Shown here: in pieces, positions 50,396 through 59,460 of the stretch
How positions within the stretch are numbered: position 1 is the first letter of the stretch
Layout: every line of letters begins with the position of its first letter
Source: Streptomyces silvae
Lineage (GTDB): Bacteria > Actinomycetota > Actinomycetes > Streptomycetales > Streptomycetaceae
Reading direction: 5' to 3'
DNA length: 64,000 bases
Assembly: GCF_016745505.1 (NCBI RefSeq)
Contig: NZ_JAERUC010000204.1
Span: 16,610-80,609, forward strand
The notes under the pieces: model-generated
What the model saw: the letters and a program-made list of their open reading frames with translations, nothing else
The model's database searches: none
What the model was told of the DNA's origin: nothing
Translations under genes and position numbers: made by a program

Positions 50396-51775
50396 ATGTC
50401 CACCAGCGCCACCGCCGGACGGCGGAGCGTGCTCGGCTCGAAGGACCGCGTCAAGACCGCGGTCGCCGCGGCCTTGGGCACCAGCGTCGAGAACTACGAC
50501 TTCATCGCCTACGGCACGGCCTCCGCGCTCTACTTCGGCGCGGTCTTCTTCCCCGAGAGCGACCGGTTCGTCGGCACGCTCCTCTCCTTCGCCACCCTGG
50601 CCGTCGGATTCGTCATGCGCCCCCTGGGAGGCGCCGTCGGCGGCTACTTCGCCGACAAATTCGGACGCAAGCCCGTCCTGGTCACAGCGATGATCGTCAT
50701 GGGCACCGCCACCTTCCTCATCGGCCTGCTGCCCACGTTCGAGCAGGTCGGCGTACTCGCACCGATCCTGCTCGTGATCATCCGGATGGTGCAGGGCCTG
50801 GCGTTCGGCGCCGAATGGGGCGGCGCGATCACCATGGCCTACGAGCACGCGCCCTGGCACCGCCGCGGGATGTTCGCGGCGATCCCCCAGTCCGGCAACC
50901 CCCTGGGCATCGCCCTGGCCAGCGGCGTGTTCGCCTTCAGTGACACGTTGGAAGGCAGCTGGCAGTGGAGGACGCCGTTCCTGCTCAGCGCCGTCCTGGT
51001 CGTCGTCGCACTGATCGTCCGCTCCCGTCTGTCGGAGTCCCCCGAGTTCCAGGAAGCCCAGGCCACCGGCAAGACCGAGAAGAACCCCCTGCTGGCGACC
51101 CTCACCCGTGACTGGCGCGGCATCCTGCGCGTCATCGCCCTGCGCGTCGTGGAGTCCTTCGCGTACTACTCCACCGCGACGTACCTGCTCAACTACATCA
51201 CCGACCGCCATCCCGAACTCCGGCCCGTCGCCCTCGGAGCCATCACCGCCGCCAGCATCCTCGCCATCGCCGTGACCTTCCTGGCCGGCGCCCTTACCGA
51301 CCGCATCGGACGCCGCCCCATCTACATAGCGGCCTGCACCATGGCGATCCTGTTCGCCTTCCCGATGTACCTGCTCACCAACTCCGCCCGGCCCGCGCTC
51401 GTGGTCACCGTGTTCATCATCGGGATCGGCCTCATCCACGCCTCGCTCACGGGAACCCAAGGGGCCTTGCTCACGGAGCAGTTCCGTACCGCGACCCGCA
51501 CCTCGGGCGCCTCGTTGGGCTACCAGATCGCCGCGGCCATCGGCGGCTTCGCACCCTTGCTCGCCGCCGCGCTGGTGGGAGCCTTCGGCTGGCCGGGCGC
51601 CGCGCTGCTCTACCTCGGTGCGGCCCTGATCGGCCTCACGGGCATTCTCCTGACGAGGGAGACCTGGGGCCGCAGCGAGCGGGAGCGGGTGTCGCGGCTC
51701 GTGGCCGAGGAGAAGACCGGCCGGGCGACGTCGTCGACCGCCGCGTCCCCGCCTGCCTCACTCGAATCCCGCTGA
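50396..51775 (+). CDS. MHS-family MFS transporter
   Basis: A 459-residue, 12-helix symporter. The MHS signature is ENYDFIAYGTASALYFGAVFF-type helix 1 (read in part: SVENYDFIAYG), GGYFADKFGRKP, and RIVQ-like MVQGLAFGAEWGGA. Family members import polyols, organic acids or amino-acid-like compounds with protons. AAGGAG lies before ATG 50396. With LacI and RpiB it forms a compact catabolic unit. Confidence 0.92.
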   Translation: MSTSATAGRRSVLGSKDRVKTAVAAALGTSVENYDFIAYGTASALYFGAVFFPESDRFVGTLLSFATLAVGFVMRPLGGAVGGYFADKFGRKPVLVTAMIVMGTATFLIGLLPTFEQVGVLAPILLVIIRMVQGLAFGAEWGGAITMAYEHAPWHRRGMFAAIPQSGNPLGIALASGVFAFSDTLEGSWQWRTPFLLSAVLVVVALIVRSRLSESPEFQEAQATGKTEKNPLLATLTRDWRGILRVIALRVVESFAYYSTATYLLNYITDRHPELRPVALGAITAASILAIAVTFLAGALTDRIGRRPIYIAACTMAILFAFPMYLLTNSARPALVVTVFIIGIGLIHASLTGTQGALLTEQFRTATRTSGASLGYQIAAAIGGFAPLLAAALVGAFGWPGAALLYLGAALIGLTGILLTRETWGRSERERVSRLVAEEKTGRATSSTAASPPASLESR

Positions 51776-51931
51776 AGGCCGACCAGGCGGATGGCCCAGG
51801 ACTCGGCGCGGTGGTGAGAACGCGCACTCCGGGCCCGGTCGCCTCCTGCGGAAACCGGTCGACCACGCCGGCCCTGGGCAGCTCCCCCTCTTGCCGACGG
51901 AGCGCTGCCCCTTGCCCTGCGTTTCCGGCGG

Positions 51932-52510
51932 TCAGTTGAAGATGTCCAGGAGTTCCAGCCAGGAGCCCGCGTCGTCGCCGGGGCGGGGTCGCATGGGGAT
52001 CGGATCCGGGTAGGTCTCCCTTGCGGCCCTCGCGCGGACGATGTCGGGCCCGCCGCACGCCGCGACCGCGAAGGCGCCGAAGACCTTGGCGAACGCGGCC
52101 GGGTCGCGGAACTCCACACCGAACGCCCGGCCGTCCAGCAGCGGCACCCACACCACCCGGTCGAACCGCACCCATTCGGCCACCGGCTGGTCGTCCGCGG
52201 TCGACCGCCCGTCCAGCCACAACCGCGCCACGTGGAGCAGGTTCACCTTCTCCATCGGCAGCCGCTTCCGCCGTACGCGCAATTGGCGTGTCGTCAGCTC
52301 GACCCGCTGGTCCTTCTTCGGGTACCAGGCGACGCCGATCCCGAACGGCACCCACAGCAGGATCCCGATCATCGGCCAGACCAGAGCGTCGCCGAACGAC
52401 CGGATCAGTCCGTCGGACAGGTACAGGACCCCGAAGACCAGAACCCACTTCGCCGTCATCCGCCAGAACCCGCTGCCCTGCCGGTACAGGACCCGTCGCT
52501 TCCCCGTCAT
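51932..52510 (-). CDS. Membrane protein with PH-like cytosolic domain
   Basis: A 192-residue protein with two hydrophobic helices (MTAKWVLVFGVLYLSDGLI, PMIGILLWVPFGIGVAW) followed by a beta-rich bPH/YdbS-like region (VELTTRQLRVRRKRLPMEKV, AFGVEFRDPAAFAKVF). Function unknown. Common in Streptomyces. Converges with the MHS transporter gene. Confidence 0.8.
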   Translation of the reverse strand: MTGKRRVLYRQGSGFWRMTAKWVLVFGVLYLSDGLIRSFGDALVWPMIGILLWVPFGIGVAWYPKKDQRVELTTRQLRVRRKRLPMEKVNLLHVARLWLDGRSTADDQPVAEWVRFDRVVWVPLLDGRAFGVEFRDPAAFAKVFGAFAVAACGGPDIVRARAARETYPDPIPMRPRPGDDAGSWLELLDIFN

Positions 52511-52635
52511 GCCCGCACGCTACCCGCCGTCCCCCAACTCACCGTAGGCGCCCCCTTTTCGCGGCACCTGAACCGCGGAGCCACTGGTCTCCTTCGCGTG
52601 CTCGCACGATGTCCTTACGTCACCACGTCATCACG

Positions 52636-53829
52636 TCATCGCTCGCCCGCGAGGTCGACTTCCTCCCGGTGCACCGGCGCCGCCGCCTCCGCCACCTCGG
52701 GCCGACGCCACACACGCGCGAGAGGGGCGGACACCCCACGCCACCACGCCTCCGAGGGCAGCTCCCCCGCAGGTTCGAACGGCTCACCCGCGCGCGGGAA
52801 CGCCACCGGCTGCCCCGCCTCCTCGGCCACGTCCTTCATCCACTCCGCCGGCTCCGCCCACGGGTGCGGGGCCAGGTTGAACGTGCCCCAGTGGATGGGC
52901 ATCAGCGCGCCGTGCGGCCGGCCGCCCTGGAGGTCCAGGTGTGCGCGCAGGCCCTCGGCCGGCGTCATGTGGATGTCGGGCCAGTACTCCGAATAGGCGC
53001 CGACCTGGATCATCGTCACGTCGAAGGGGCCGTGCTCGGCACCGATGTCCTGGAAGCCGGAGAAGTAGCCGGTGTCCCCGCTGTGGTAGACCCGGTGCTC
53101 CGGGCCCGCGACGGCCCACGACGCCCAGAGCGTGTGCTGCTGGTTACGGATACCTCGCCCGCAGAAGTGGCGCGCGGGGGTGGCGGTCAGGCTGATGCCG
53201 GCGATCCGGGCGGTCTCGTTCCAGTCGAGCTCGTGGATGCGGTCCAGGGGCACGCCCCACCGCTCCAGGTGGGCGCCGACGCCGAGGGGCACCGCGAAGA
53301 CCGTGTCCGTGCCTGCCAGGGCCTTGATCGTGGGCAGGTCGAGGTGGTCGTAGTGGTCGTGGGAGATCACGACGGCGTCCACGGGCCCGAGCGAGGCGAG
53401 CGGCAGCGGGACGGGGTGCAGCCGCTTGGGCCCGGCGAAGGCGAACGGTGAGCAGCGCTCGCCCCAGACCGGGTCGAACAGCACGCGGCGGCCGTCGATC
53501 TCGACGAGCACGCTGGAGTGGCCCAGCCAGGTCACCCGCAGACCGGTCGTCGGCGGCGTGGCGAGATCGGCCAGGGTCGTGGCGTGGACGGGCACGGTGC
53601 CGAGCGGGGACCTGCGGGCCCGCTGTTCCTTCTGGAAATACACCTTGGCGAACTCGATCATGGAGCCGGACGGCCTGGTCCGCGCCCCCTCAGGGTTCTG
53701 GAACACCCCGTCGGCGAAATTGGGCGAGCGGCGGATCCGCTCCATCCGCGCCCCCGCCGGGTCCGCCCCGAAGGCGTCGGGGCGCAGCGAGCGGAGTCTC
53801 GTACGGAGGGAAGGCTGGTCGCCGGTCAC
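52636..53829 (-). CDS. Metallo-beta-lactamase-fold hydrolase (NAPE-PLD/UlaG-like)
   Basis: A 397-residue metallo-hydrolase. VTWLGHSSVLVEIDG and the zinc motif VISHDHYDHLDL (HxHxDH) are followed by TPARHFCGRG, HSGDTGYFSGF and HWGTFNLAPHPW, the remaining metal ligands. The family includes N-acylphosphatidylethanolamine phospholipase D and lactonase types. Cytosolic; substrate unassigned. Confidence 0.91.
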   Translation of the reverse strand: MTGDQPSLRTRLRSLRPDAFGADPAGARMERIRRSPNFADGVFQNPEGARTRPSGSMIEFAKVYFQKEQRARRSPLGTVPVHATTLADLATPPTTGLRVTWLGHSSVLVEIDGRRVLFDPVWGERCSPFAFAGPKRLHPVPLPLASLGPVDAVVISHDHYDHLDLPTIKALAGTDTVFAVPLGVGAHLERWGVPLDRIHELDWNETARIAGISLTATPARHFCGRGIRNQQHTLWASWAVAGPEHRVYHSGDTGYFSGFQDIGAEHGPFDVTMIQVGAYSEYWPDIHMTPAEGLRAHLDLQGGRPHGALMPIHWGTFNLAPHPWAEPAEWMKDVAEEAGQPVAFPRAGEPFEPAGELPSEAWWRGVSAPLARVWRRPEVAEAAAPVHREEVDLAGER

Positions 53830-53945
53830 AAGATCTCCTGAGGGAGTCGGTGTCGTTTCATTATGGTCTGAGGCAGGACGGAGCGAGAGCTCGGCGGTGA
53901 ACGGAGCAAGCGCTCCCCGGAGCCGTGTCGCGAGGGGGTGCCGCG

Positions 53946-54380
53946 TCAGGCCCGCGGCTGGCCGTACACATGCTCGATCCGCAGGGTCAGGACCACCCTG
54001 CGGTCCTCGACCATCACCCGGCGGTAGTCGTCCCAGTCCGGGTGCTCTCCCCGGACGTCGCGGTAGAGGGTGATCAACTGCTCCACCACCTCGTCGTGCG
54101 GGTCGGCGGCGGGCGGGGTCAGCTCCGCGGTGGCGTCGGCGACGGTCCAGGCCCAGCGGTCGTCGCTGGTCACGTGGTAGCCGGCCCTCGGATCACGGCG
54201 GAGGTTGCGGGTCTTGGCCCGTCCCTCCGTGATGGACACGCGGATCACCCCTTCCTCGGGGTAATAGGCGTGGTTCACGTTGGACAGCTGGGGCCTGCCG
54301 TCACGCTTCAGGGTGACCAGCACCCCGCCGTCGTACTCCCCGAAGAGTCGTAGCAGCGCCTCGCGCGCGGGTTCCGTCAT
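53946..54380 (-). CDS. PPOX-class FMN/F420-binding oxidoreductase
   Basis: A 144-residue split-barrel protein (LLRLFGEYDGGVLVTLKRDG, RPQLSNVNHAYYPEEG, RAKTRNLRRDPRAGYHV) of the pyridoxamine 5'-phosphate oxidase-like class with the actinobacterial F420/FMN type pattern. ATG 54380 is chosen over upstream codons that are not family-like. It is divergent from the amino-acid dehydrogenase gene. Confidence 0.86.
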   Translation of the reverse strand: MTEPAREALLRLFGEYDGGVLVTLKRDGRPQLSNVNHAYYPEEGVIRVSITEGRAKTRNLRRDPRAGYHVTSDDRWAWTVADATAELTPPAADPHDEVVEQLITLYRDVRGEHPDWDDYRRVMVEDRRVVLTLRIEHVYGQPRA

Positions 54381-54470
54381 GCCGACTCCAACGTCCATGC
54401 CCTCCGAAGGATTCCGCATTCGAGGGACGACTCGGCGAGAACCAAGATCACGCCGAGGGTTCCACACGCG

Positions 54471-54499
54471 TTGACAGCTGCCTCCCGCCCTCCTAATAC
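54471..54499 (+). promoter_or_regulatory. Near-consensus HrdB-type promoter
   Basis: TTGACA (54471-54476), 17-base spacer, TAATAC (54494-54499). This is an unusually strong match to the housekeeping consensus and lies about 50 bases before the dehydrogenase start. Confidence 0.88.
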
Positions 54500-54516
54500 T
54501 GACTCGCCGTTCAGTA
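54497..54516. promoter_or_regulatory. TetR-like operator overlapping the -10 region
   Basis: tactga (54497-54502) and tcagta (54511-54516) form a 20-bp inverted repeat overlapping the -10 and probable start point of transcription. A repressor bound here would silence the strong promoter. The TetR gene downstream at 55804 is the best candidate. Confidence 0.7.
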
Positions 54517-54546
54517 GATCCCTCTCGATGATCCAGGAGCCGCCCT

Positions 54547-55746
54547 GTGCCGTCCCTCTCCCCCGCCCCGCTGATGTCCCTGACCTGGACCGACCACATC
54601 ACCGGCACGGAGGGCTATCTCGTCGTCGACCGGCTGGTACGCGGGGTGTCGAGCGGGGGCCTGCGGATGAGGCGGGGCTGCACCCTCGCGGAAGTGGCGG
54701 GGCTGGCGAAGGGCATGACCATGAAGGAGGCGCTGCACTTCGACCCCGCGGACTCGCGAGCCCGGTACATCCCGCTGGGCGGCGCCAAGGGAGGCATCGA
54801 CTGTGACCCGCGCGATCCCGCCGCCTACGACGTGCTCGTCCGCTTCCTCCGGGCGATGCGTCCGTACGTCGAAAACGTCTGGACGACCGGCGAGGATCTC
54901 GGGCTGAGCCAGGACGTCGTCGACCGGGCCGCCGCGGAGGCCGGGCTCGTCTCCACGGTCCAGGCGGTCTACCCCCTGCTGGACGACGAGACGGAGGCCC
55001 GGCGCAGGCTCGCGGACGCCTTCGCCGTCTCGGTGGACGGGATCGGGCTCGACGAGCTGGTCGGCGGCTGCGGGGTCGCGGAGTCCGCGCTCGCCGCTCT
55101 CGACCGGGCGGGTGTGACACACGGAGACGCACGGGTCTCCCTCCAGGGGCTCGGCACCATGGGCGGGGCGACGGCCCGCTTCCTCTCCCGGGCGGGGCTG
55201 GCGGTCGTCGCGGTCGCCGACGTCAAGGGCACGATCGCCAATCCCTCCGGCCTGGACGTCGAGGCGCTGCTGGCCGCCCGGGACGCACACGGGACGGTGG
55301 ACCGTGGGGCGCTGCGGGACGAGGACCGGGAGCTGCCGTCCGACGCCTGGCTGGCCGCCGACGCGGACGTGCTCGTTCCGGCCGCCGTGTCGTACGCCGT
55401 CGACGCCGTGAACCAGGCATCCGTCAGGGCTCGTTGGGTGGTCGAGGCGGCGAACATGCCGGTGCTCCCGGAAGCGGAGGAGCTGCTCGCCGGGCGCGGG
55501 ATCACGGTGCTGCCCGATGTGGTCGTCAACTCGGGTACGAACGCGTGGTGGTGGTGGACGCTGTTCGGCGACATCGGGCCCGACGCGGACGAGGCGTTCG
55601 GTCATACCCGGCGTTCGATGCGCACCCTCATGGACCGCGTCCTGGAACGGGCGGCGGCGGACGGCTCCACCCCGCGGGCAGCCGCGCACGCGCTCGCCGC
55701 GGACCGTCTCCCGGTGATGGCGGAGCGGTTCGGCTGGTACCGCTAG
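54547..55746 (+). CDS. Glu/Leu/Phe/Val dehydrogenase family enzyme
   Basis: A 399-residue oxidative deaminase. N-terminal substrate domain with catalytic Lys region IPLGGAKGGIDCDPRD and TGEDLGLSQDVV. NAD domain has LQGLGTMGGATARFL. The usual NAGG near the substrate pocket is replaced by NSGTNAWWWWTLFG, a Trp-rich stretch, which may change substrate choice. GTG 54547 follows AGGAG. It is followed by a TetR regulator, suggesting an inducible amino-acid catabolic or detoxifying role. Confidence 0.88.
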   Translation: MPSLSPAPLMSLTWTDHITGTEGYLVVDRLVRGVSSGGLRMRRGCTLAEVAGLAKGMTMKEALHFDPADSRARYIPLGGAKGGIDCDPRDPAAYDVLVRFLRAMRPYVENVWTTGEDLGLSQDVVDRAAAEAGLVSTVQAVYPLLDDETEARRRLADAFAVSVDGIGLDELVGGCGVAESALAALDRAGVTHGDARVSLQGLGTMGGATARFLSRAGLAVVAVADVKGTIANPSGLDVEALLAARDAHGTVDRGALRDEDRELPSDAWLAADADVLVPAAVSYAVDAVNQASVRARWVVEAANMPVLPEAEELLAGRGITVLPDVVVNSGTNAWWWWTLFGDIGPDADEAFGHTRRSMRTLMDRVLERAAADGSTPRAAAHALAADRLPVMAERFGWYR

Positions 55747-55803
55747 CTCTGCCGAGGGGCAGGGGCCGGATGCCCGGACCAGGCCGTTGGTTAGGGTGAC
55801 GGC

Positions 55804-56415
55804 GTGGCAAGAGTACGGCTGAGTGTGGCGGAGCGACGTGAGGAGCTCCTGCGCGCTGCCGTCGAGCAGATCGAGGTCCGGGGCGTGTCCGCGGTCCGGA
55901 TCGCCGATGTGGCCGCCGTACTCGGGGTGAGCAACGCGCTGGTGCTCTACCACTTCTCGTCCAAGGAGAAGTTGGTGGCCGCCGCGTTCGCCTACGCGGC
56001 GGAGGCCGATCTCGCCCATCTGCGCAAGCTGTTGACCCGGCGCACCAGCGCCGTCCGGCGGCTGCGGTCCGCCGTTCGCTGGTACGCGCCGACGGGCCGG
56101 GCCAAGGGCTGGCGGCTGTGGATCGAGGGCTGGGCGTCCTCCTTGCGTGATCCGGTGCTGCGCGAGGTGGCCGGGGATCTCGACCAGCAGTGGAAGGCGG
56201 AGCTGGCCGAGGTGATCGAGGAGGGTGCCGCGGCGGGTGAGTTCCACTGCGAGGACCCGATGTCCGTGGCCTGGCGGCTGACGGCTCTCCTGGACGGGCT
56301 CGCCGTCCAGATGACGTCGTACGCGGGTCCGCTCTCCCGAGCCACGATGCTGCAGTGGACCGAGGAGGCGCTCGCCCGCGAACTCGGCATCGACCACGGG
56401 GCCCTGACCGCCTGA
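55804..56415 (+). CDS. TetR/AcrR regulator (BetI-like)
   Basis: A 203-residue regulator with HTH IADVAAVLGVSNALVLYHFSS and BetI/TetR_C_6-like C-terminal half (WRLWIEGWASSLRDPVLREV). GTG 55804 start, 57 bases after the dehydrogenase stop, so co-transcription is likely. A matching inverted repeat lies on the dehydrogenase promoter. Confidence 0.9.
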   Translation: MARVRLSVAERREELLRAAVEQIEVRGVSAVRIADVAAVLGVSNALVLYHFSSKEKLVAAAFAYAAEADLAHLRKLLTRRTSAVRRLRSAVRWYAPTGRAKGWRLWIEGWASSLRDPVLREVAGDLDQQWKAELAEVIEEGAAAGEFHCEDPMSVAWRLTALLDGLAVQMTSYAGPLSRATMLQWTEEALARELGIDHGALTA

Positions 56416-56504
56416 GGGCGGAGCTGTGTACCGGCTGAAGGGCCCTGGAAGGCCCCCGGTCTCCGGGCCGGCCGGGGCAGCACCACCCCCTCTTCCGTCT
56501 TCCG

Positions 56505-57506
56505 TCAGGTCTGGCGCAGCGGAGCGTAGGCCTCTCCCTCGAGACCGAAGGTCCACGCGACGCCTTCCTTCGCCGTACGGGTCCGCGGTGGCACCCGGAG
56601 CCAGTAGGTGCGGTACGTCCCGTCCGGCTCGGGGGTCGAGTTGACGACTTCGACCATCACGACGTCCTCGTCGCCCTCCAACGCGATACGCCAGAGGATC
56701 CCGGTCTCGTCCCGGTGCACCGGCTCCGCGCCGGACTCCGAGAGGTAGCGGTCGTAGCCGTAGTACTCCAGCATCACGCGGCGCAGCTCCGCGTTCTCCT
56801 CGTCCCGTATCCGCTCGGGGGTCAGGCTCGCCAGGCCGTCGAGGAACTCGGCCGGTACGGGCATGCCGCGCCAGGCGTACAGGGCGAAGCCGTCCGGGTA
56901 GGACAGGGCGGGTCCGTCGCCCCGGTCGAGCCGTCCTGCCTCGTCGCGGTGGAGCTCGTCGGGGCGCTCGCTGATCACCACGGCGCGCTCGTAGGGCCAC
57001 CACCAGCCGGCGTTCCTGGCGACCTCCGCCAGCCCGGTCAGCCGGTCGCCGCGGCCGTCGAAGGCCGCGAGCCAGGCGGCGTCGTGCTGGCCGAGGACCG
57101 CGTCGAGCAGCACTAGACGGATGTCGGACTCGTCCTCGGGCCGCGTGGTGAGTCCGGCGACGATCCCCGTCCGTATCCGCTCGGCCAGTGCGGCCGTGGT
57201 CTCCCACAGCTGTGCCCCGGTCGCGGACCACAGGGCGGACCAGCCGGCCGGGCCCAGTTCGTCGTACATCCGGCGCCGTTCCTCCGCCCAGGGCCGGGTG
57301 CGGACCTCCTCGCGCACGGATCGTCCGGCGCCGGACAGCTTCTCCACCACCTCGACCGCCGCTCTGGGCGAGTCCGCCCAGATGATGCGCTCGGGCTCGG
57401 CGAGCCCCGCGCGGCGGTAGGCGAGCCGCACCCCGTCCTCGGCAGCGCCTCGGTCGGCCCTGCCCGTCGCCGCCACCACGGCCCGCCACGCGTTCACGTA
57501 CTGCAT
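56505..57506 (-). CDS. DUF6745-like protein
   Basis: A 333-residue soluble protein of unknown function. Features: AWRAVVAATGRADRGAAEDG, WSATGAQLWETTAALAER, VVISERPDELHRDEAGRLDR, GPALSYPDGFALYAWRGMPV, typical of the DUF6745 family. HRDEAGR and HRDETGI are repeated short motifs. It follows, on the same strand, the 108-residue gene 70 bases upstream; the two often occur together in Streptomyces. Confidence 0.8.
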   Translation of the reverse strand: MQYVNAWRAVVAATGRADRGAAEDGVRLAYRRAGLAEPERIIWADSPRAAVEVVEKLSGAGRSVREEVRTRPWAEERRRMYDELGPAGWSALWSATGAQLWETTAALAERIRTGIVAGLTTRPEDESDIRLVLLDAVLGQHDAAWLAAFDGRGDRLTGLAEVARNAGWWWPYERAVVISERPDELHRDEAGRLDRGDGPALSYPDGFALYAWRGMPVPAEFLDGLASLTPERIRDEENAELRRVMLEYYGYDRYLSESGAEPVHRDETGILWRIALEGDEDVVMVEVVNSTPEPDGTYRTYWLRVPPRTRTAKEGVAWTFGLEGEAYAPLRQT

Positions 57507-57576
57507 CGGTATTCCCCGTCCCCTGTTCCTGTTGCCTGACCGCACATCACCGGACCACCACGCACCGCGAAAGGCG

Positions 57577-57903
57577 TCAGTCCGCGACGATCCGGACCGC
57601 CCCCGGGGCGTACTCGCGCTGACGCACAACGCGGAACCAGCCCTTCGGCAGTGCTATCGCGGCGTGCTCCTCGTGGACCACCCGTCCGCCCTCGGGGAGA
57701 TGGAGCAGCATCGGGCCGAACGGCCCGGCTTCCCTCATCAGTCGGCCCGGCCCCTGCACCGCGTGCGCATGGCCCGTGACCTCACCGAGCGCCAGCACCA
57801 ACCGCCCCCGTCCGTCGCGCGGTTCGCCCGGCGCGTCGAGGAAGTGCACGGGCACCTCCGACGCGTCGAGCGCCACCATCAGTACGTCGCCCTGCCGGTA
57901 CAC
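57577..57903 (-). CDS. Small beta-rich protein paired with DUF6745 gene
   Basis: A 108-residue protein (MYRQGDVLMVALDASEVPVH, LALGEVTGHAHAVQGPGRL) ending GAVRIVAD. Function unknown. A recurrent partner of the DUF6745-type gene that follows it. Confidence 0.8.
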   Translation of the reverse strand: MYRQGDVLMVALDASEVPVHFLDAPGEPRDGRGRLVLALGEVTGHAHAVQGPGRLMREAGPFGPMLLHLPEGGRVVHEEHAAIALPKGWFRVVRQREYAPGAVRIVAD

Positions 57904-58011
57904 AGACGTCTCCCCTCCGCCCCGGCACCCGCTGTGCCGGTCACAGGTGAAACGCTACGAGAGGGGTCTGACATCGGTGGCCGGGCCGGGCTCCGCCGGC
58001 CGTGCGGGGTC

Positions 58012-58278
58012 TCACCCGGTGAGGGTGAGAGCGAGCCCGATGAGGCCGAGAACCAGGCCGCACGGCAGCACGACGCCCCCGATGGCCCGGAAGAACGAAG
58101 CGCCGAGGCGTGAGGGTTGGGCGAGACCGAGGTCCAGTGTCCGGGCCGCGGTCACCGCCCGCACCGCGTTACGGCGTGCCGCGGCCTTGTCGGCCGCGCC
58201 ACGCACGTCGAAGAGATACATGGCGCCCCAGCCCACGCCCGCCGCCCCGCACACCATCAGCAGGATCCCCACACCCAT
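58012..58278 (-). CDS. Small two-helix membrane protein
   Basis: A 88-residue protein with hydrophobic ends (MGVGILLMVCGAAGVGWGAM; LPCGLVLGLIGLALTLTG) and a basic Ala-rich middle. GGGAGGGG lies before ATG 58278. Typical of uncharacterised Streptomyces membrane proteins. Divergent from the STM4015 cluster. Confidence 0.72.
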   Translation of the reverse strand: MGVGILLMVCGAAGVGWGAMYLFDVRGAADKAAARRNAVRAVTAARTLDLGLAQPSRLGASFFRAIGGVVLPCGLVLGLIGLALTLTG

Positions 58279-58496
58279 CGCAAGCCCCTCCCCACGGCCG
58301 CGACCTGTGCCGCGGCGATCGCCGGATTCTGCCGGTCGGCCGTGGACGAGGGCAAGCGATCTTGTGCGGGGGAAACGGAGGCGGCTCCTCCGGGCGCCGG
58401 GCGACCAGGCGGCCGTGGGGCCGGTCATGCCGTTGTCAGTGGCGCTTGATAAACCTTGGCGACATCAGTCCTCCCCAGTTTCAGGAGATCGGTGCC
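58279..58496. promoter_or_regulatory. Probable promoter region of the STM4015-STM4011 cluster
   Basis: 218 bases between divergent genes. It must contain the promoter of the five-gene plus-strand cluster. An AGGAG sits at 58483-58487 but no clear -35/-10 pair was found. Confidence 0.4.
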
Positions 58497-59453
58497 ATGT
58501 CCGACGCGGACCGTCTGAACGAGTTGCTCGGCCTCCCGGCCGTCGATTTCCAGCGCGACGCCGAGGGGGCCGGCCGTCCCGCGGCCGACGCCGCGGCCTG
58601 GCGTGTGAGCGTCGATCCGTACGGCTCCGACGAGGACGGCACCTGGGAGGAGGAGTTCGCCGCCTTCCTCGAAGCCGTCGATCCGTCACGTGTCGAGGCC
58701 CTGATCATCGGCCAGTGGGGCGAGTCGTACGAGGAGAACTCCTCCTATCCCATCGGGCTCGTCGTGGCCGCGGCCGGCCGGCTGACCTCGCTCAAGGCCG
58801 TGTTCGTCGGGGACCTGGTGCAGGAGGAGGCAGAGATCTCCTGGATCGAGCAGTCGGACGTCACCGCTCTGCTCACCGCCTTCCCGGCGCTGACGCATCT
58901 CGGTGTACGCGGCGGCACGGACCTGGAGTTCCCACCGGTCAAACACGGGGCGCTGCGTGAGCTCACCATCGAGAGCGGTGGTCTGCCCGCGGTGGCGCTG
59001 CGCGGAGTGCTCGACAGTGAGCTGCCGGCCCTGGAAAGCCTGGACCTCTGGCTCGGCGTCTCCGCGTACGGGGGCGACGCGGTCGTCCCGGACCTGGCAC
59101 CGTTGCTGAGCGGCAGCCGATTCCCACGGCTCCACCATCTGGGGCTGCGCAACAGCGAGTTGCAGAACGAGATAGCCGCGGCGGTCGGTTCGGCGCCGGT
59201 CGTCGCGCAGCTCCGCACGCTCGACCTGTCCAACGGGACACTGGGCGACGAGGGCGCGGCTGCCCTGCTCGAAGGGCAGCCCCTCACCCATCTCACCTCG
59301 CTCGACCTGCACCACCACTTCCTGACCGAGCCGATGGAGCGCCGTGTCAGGGAAGCCATGGAGCCGCACGGTGTCTCGGTGGACCTGTCCGATCGCTGCG
59401 AGCCGTGGGACGACCAGGGCCCCGAGGGCCGTTACACCGCGGTCGCGGAGTGA
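58497..59453 (+). CDS. STM4015-family leucine-rich-repeat protein
   Basis: A 318-residue protein made of leucine-rich repeats: ALIIGQWGES, LTHLGVRGGTDLEF, LRELTIESGG, LESLDLWLGVSAYGG, LHHLGLRNSEL, LRTLDLSNGTLGD, LTSLDLHHHFLTE. This is the STM4015 family, always near STM4011-4014. It probably serves in recognition or binding rather than catalysis. The C-terminus (DRCEPWDDQGPEGRYTAVAE) is conserved-looking. AGGAG lies 9 bases before the ATG at 58497. It opens the cluster. Confidence 0.9.
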   Translation: MSDADRLNELLGLPAVDFQRDAEGAGRPAADAAAWRVSVDPYGSDEDGTWEEEFAAFLEAVDPSRVEALIIGQWGESYEENSSYPIGLVVAAAGRLTSLKAVFVGDLVQEEAEISWIEQSDVTALLTAFPALTHLGVRGGTDLEFPPVKHGALRELTIESGGLPAVALRGVLDSELPALESLDLWLGVSAYGGDAVVPDLAPLLSGSRFPRLHHLGLRNSELQNEIAAAVGSAPVVAQLRTLDLSNGTLGDEGAAALLEGQPLTHLTSLDLHHHFLTEPMERRVREAMEPHGVSVDLSDRCEPWDDQGPEGRYTAVAE

Positions 59454-59460
59454 GGACGCG

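Noticed and set aside
54511..57489. Long minus-strand open frame over the dehydrogenase and TetR genes
   Set aside because: The plus-strand genes have domains, promoter and starts. The antisense frame has only Arg/Gly repeats.
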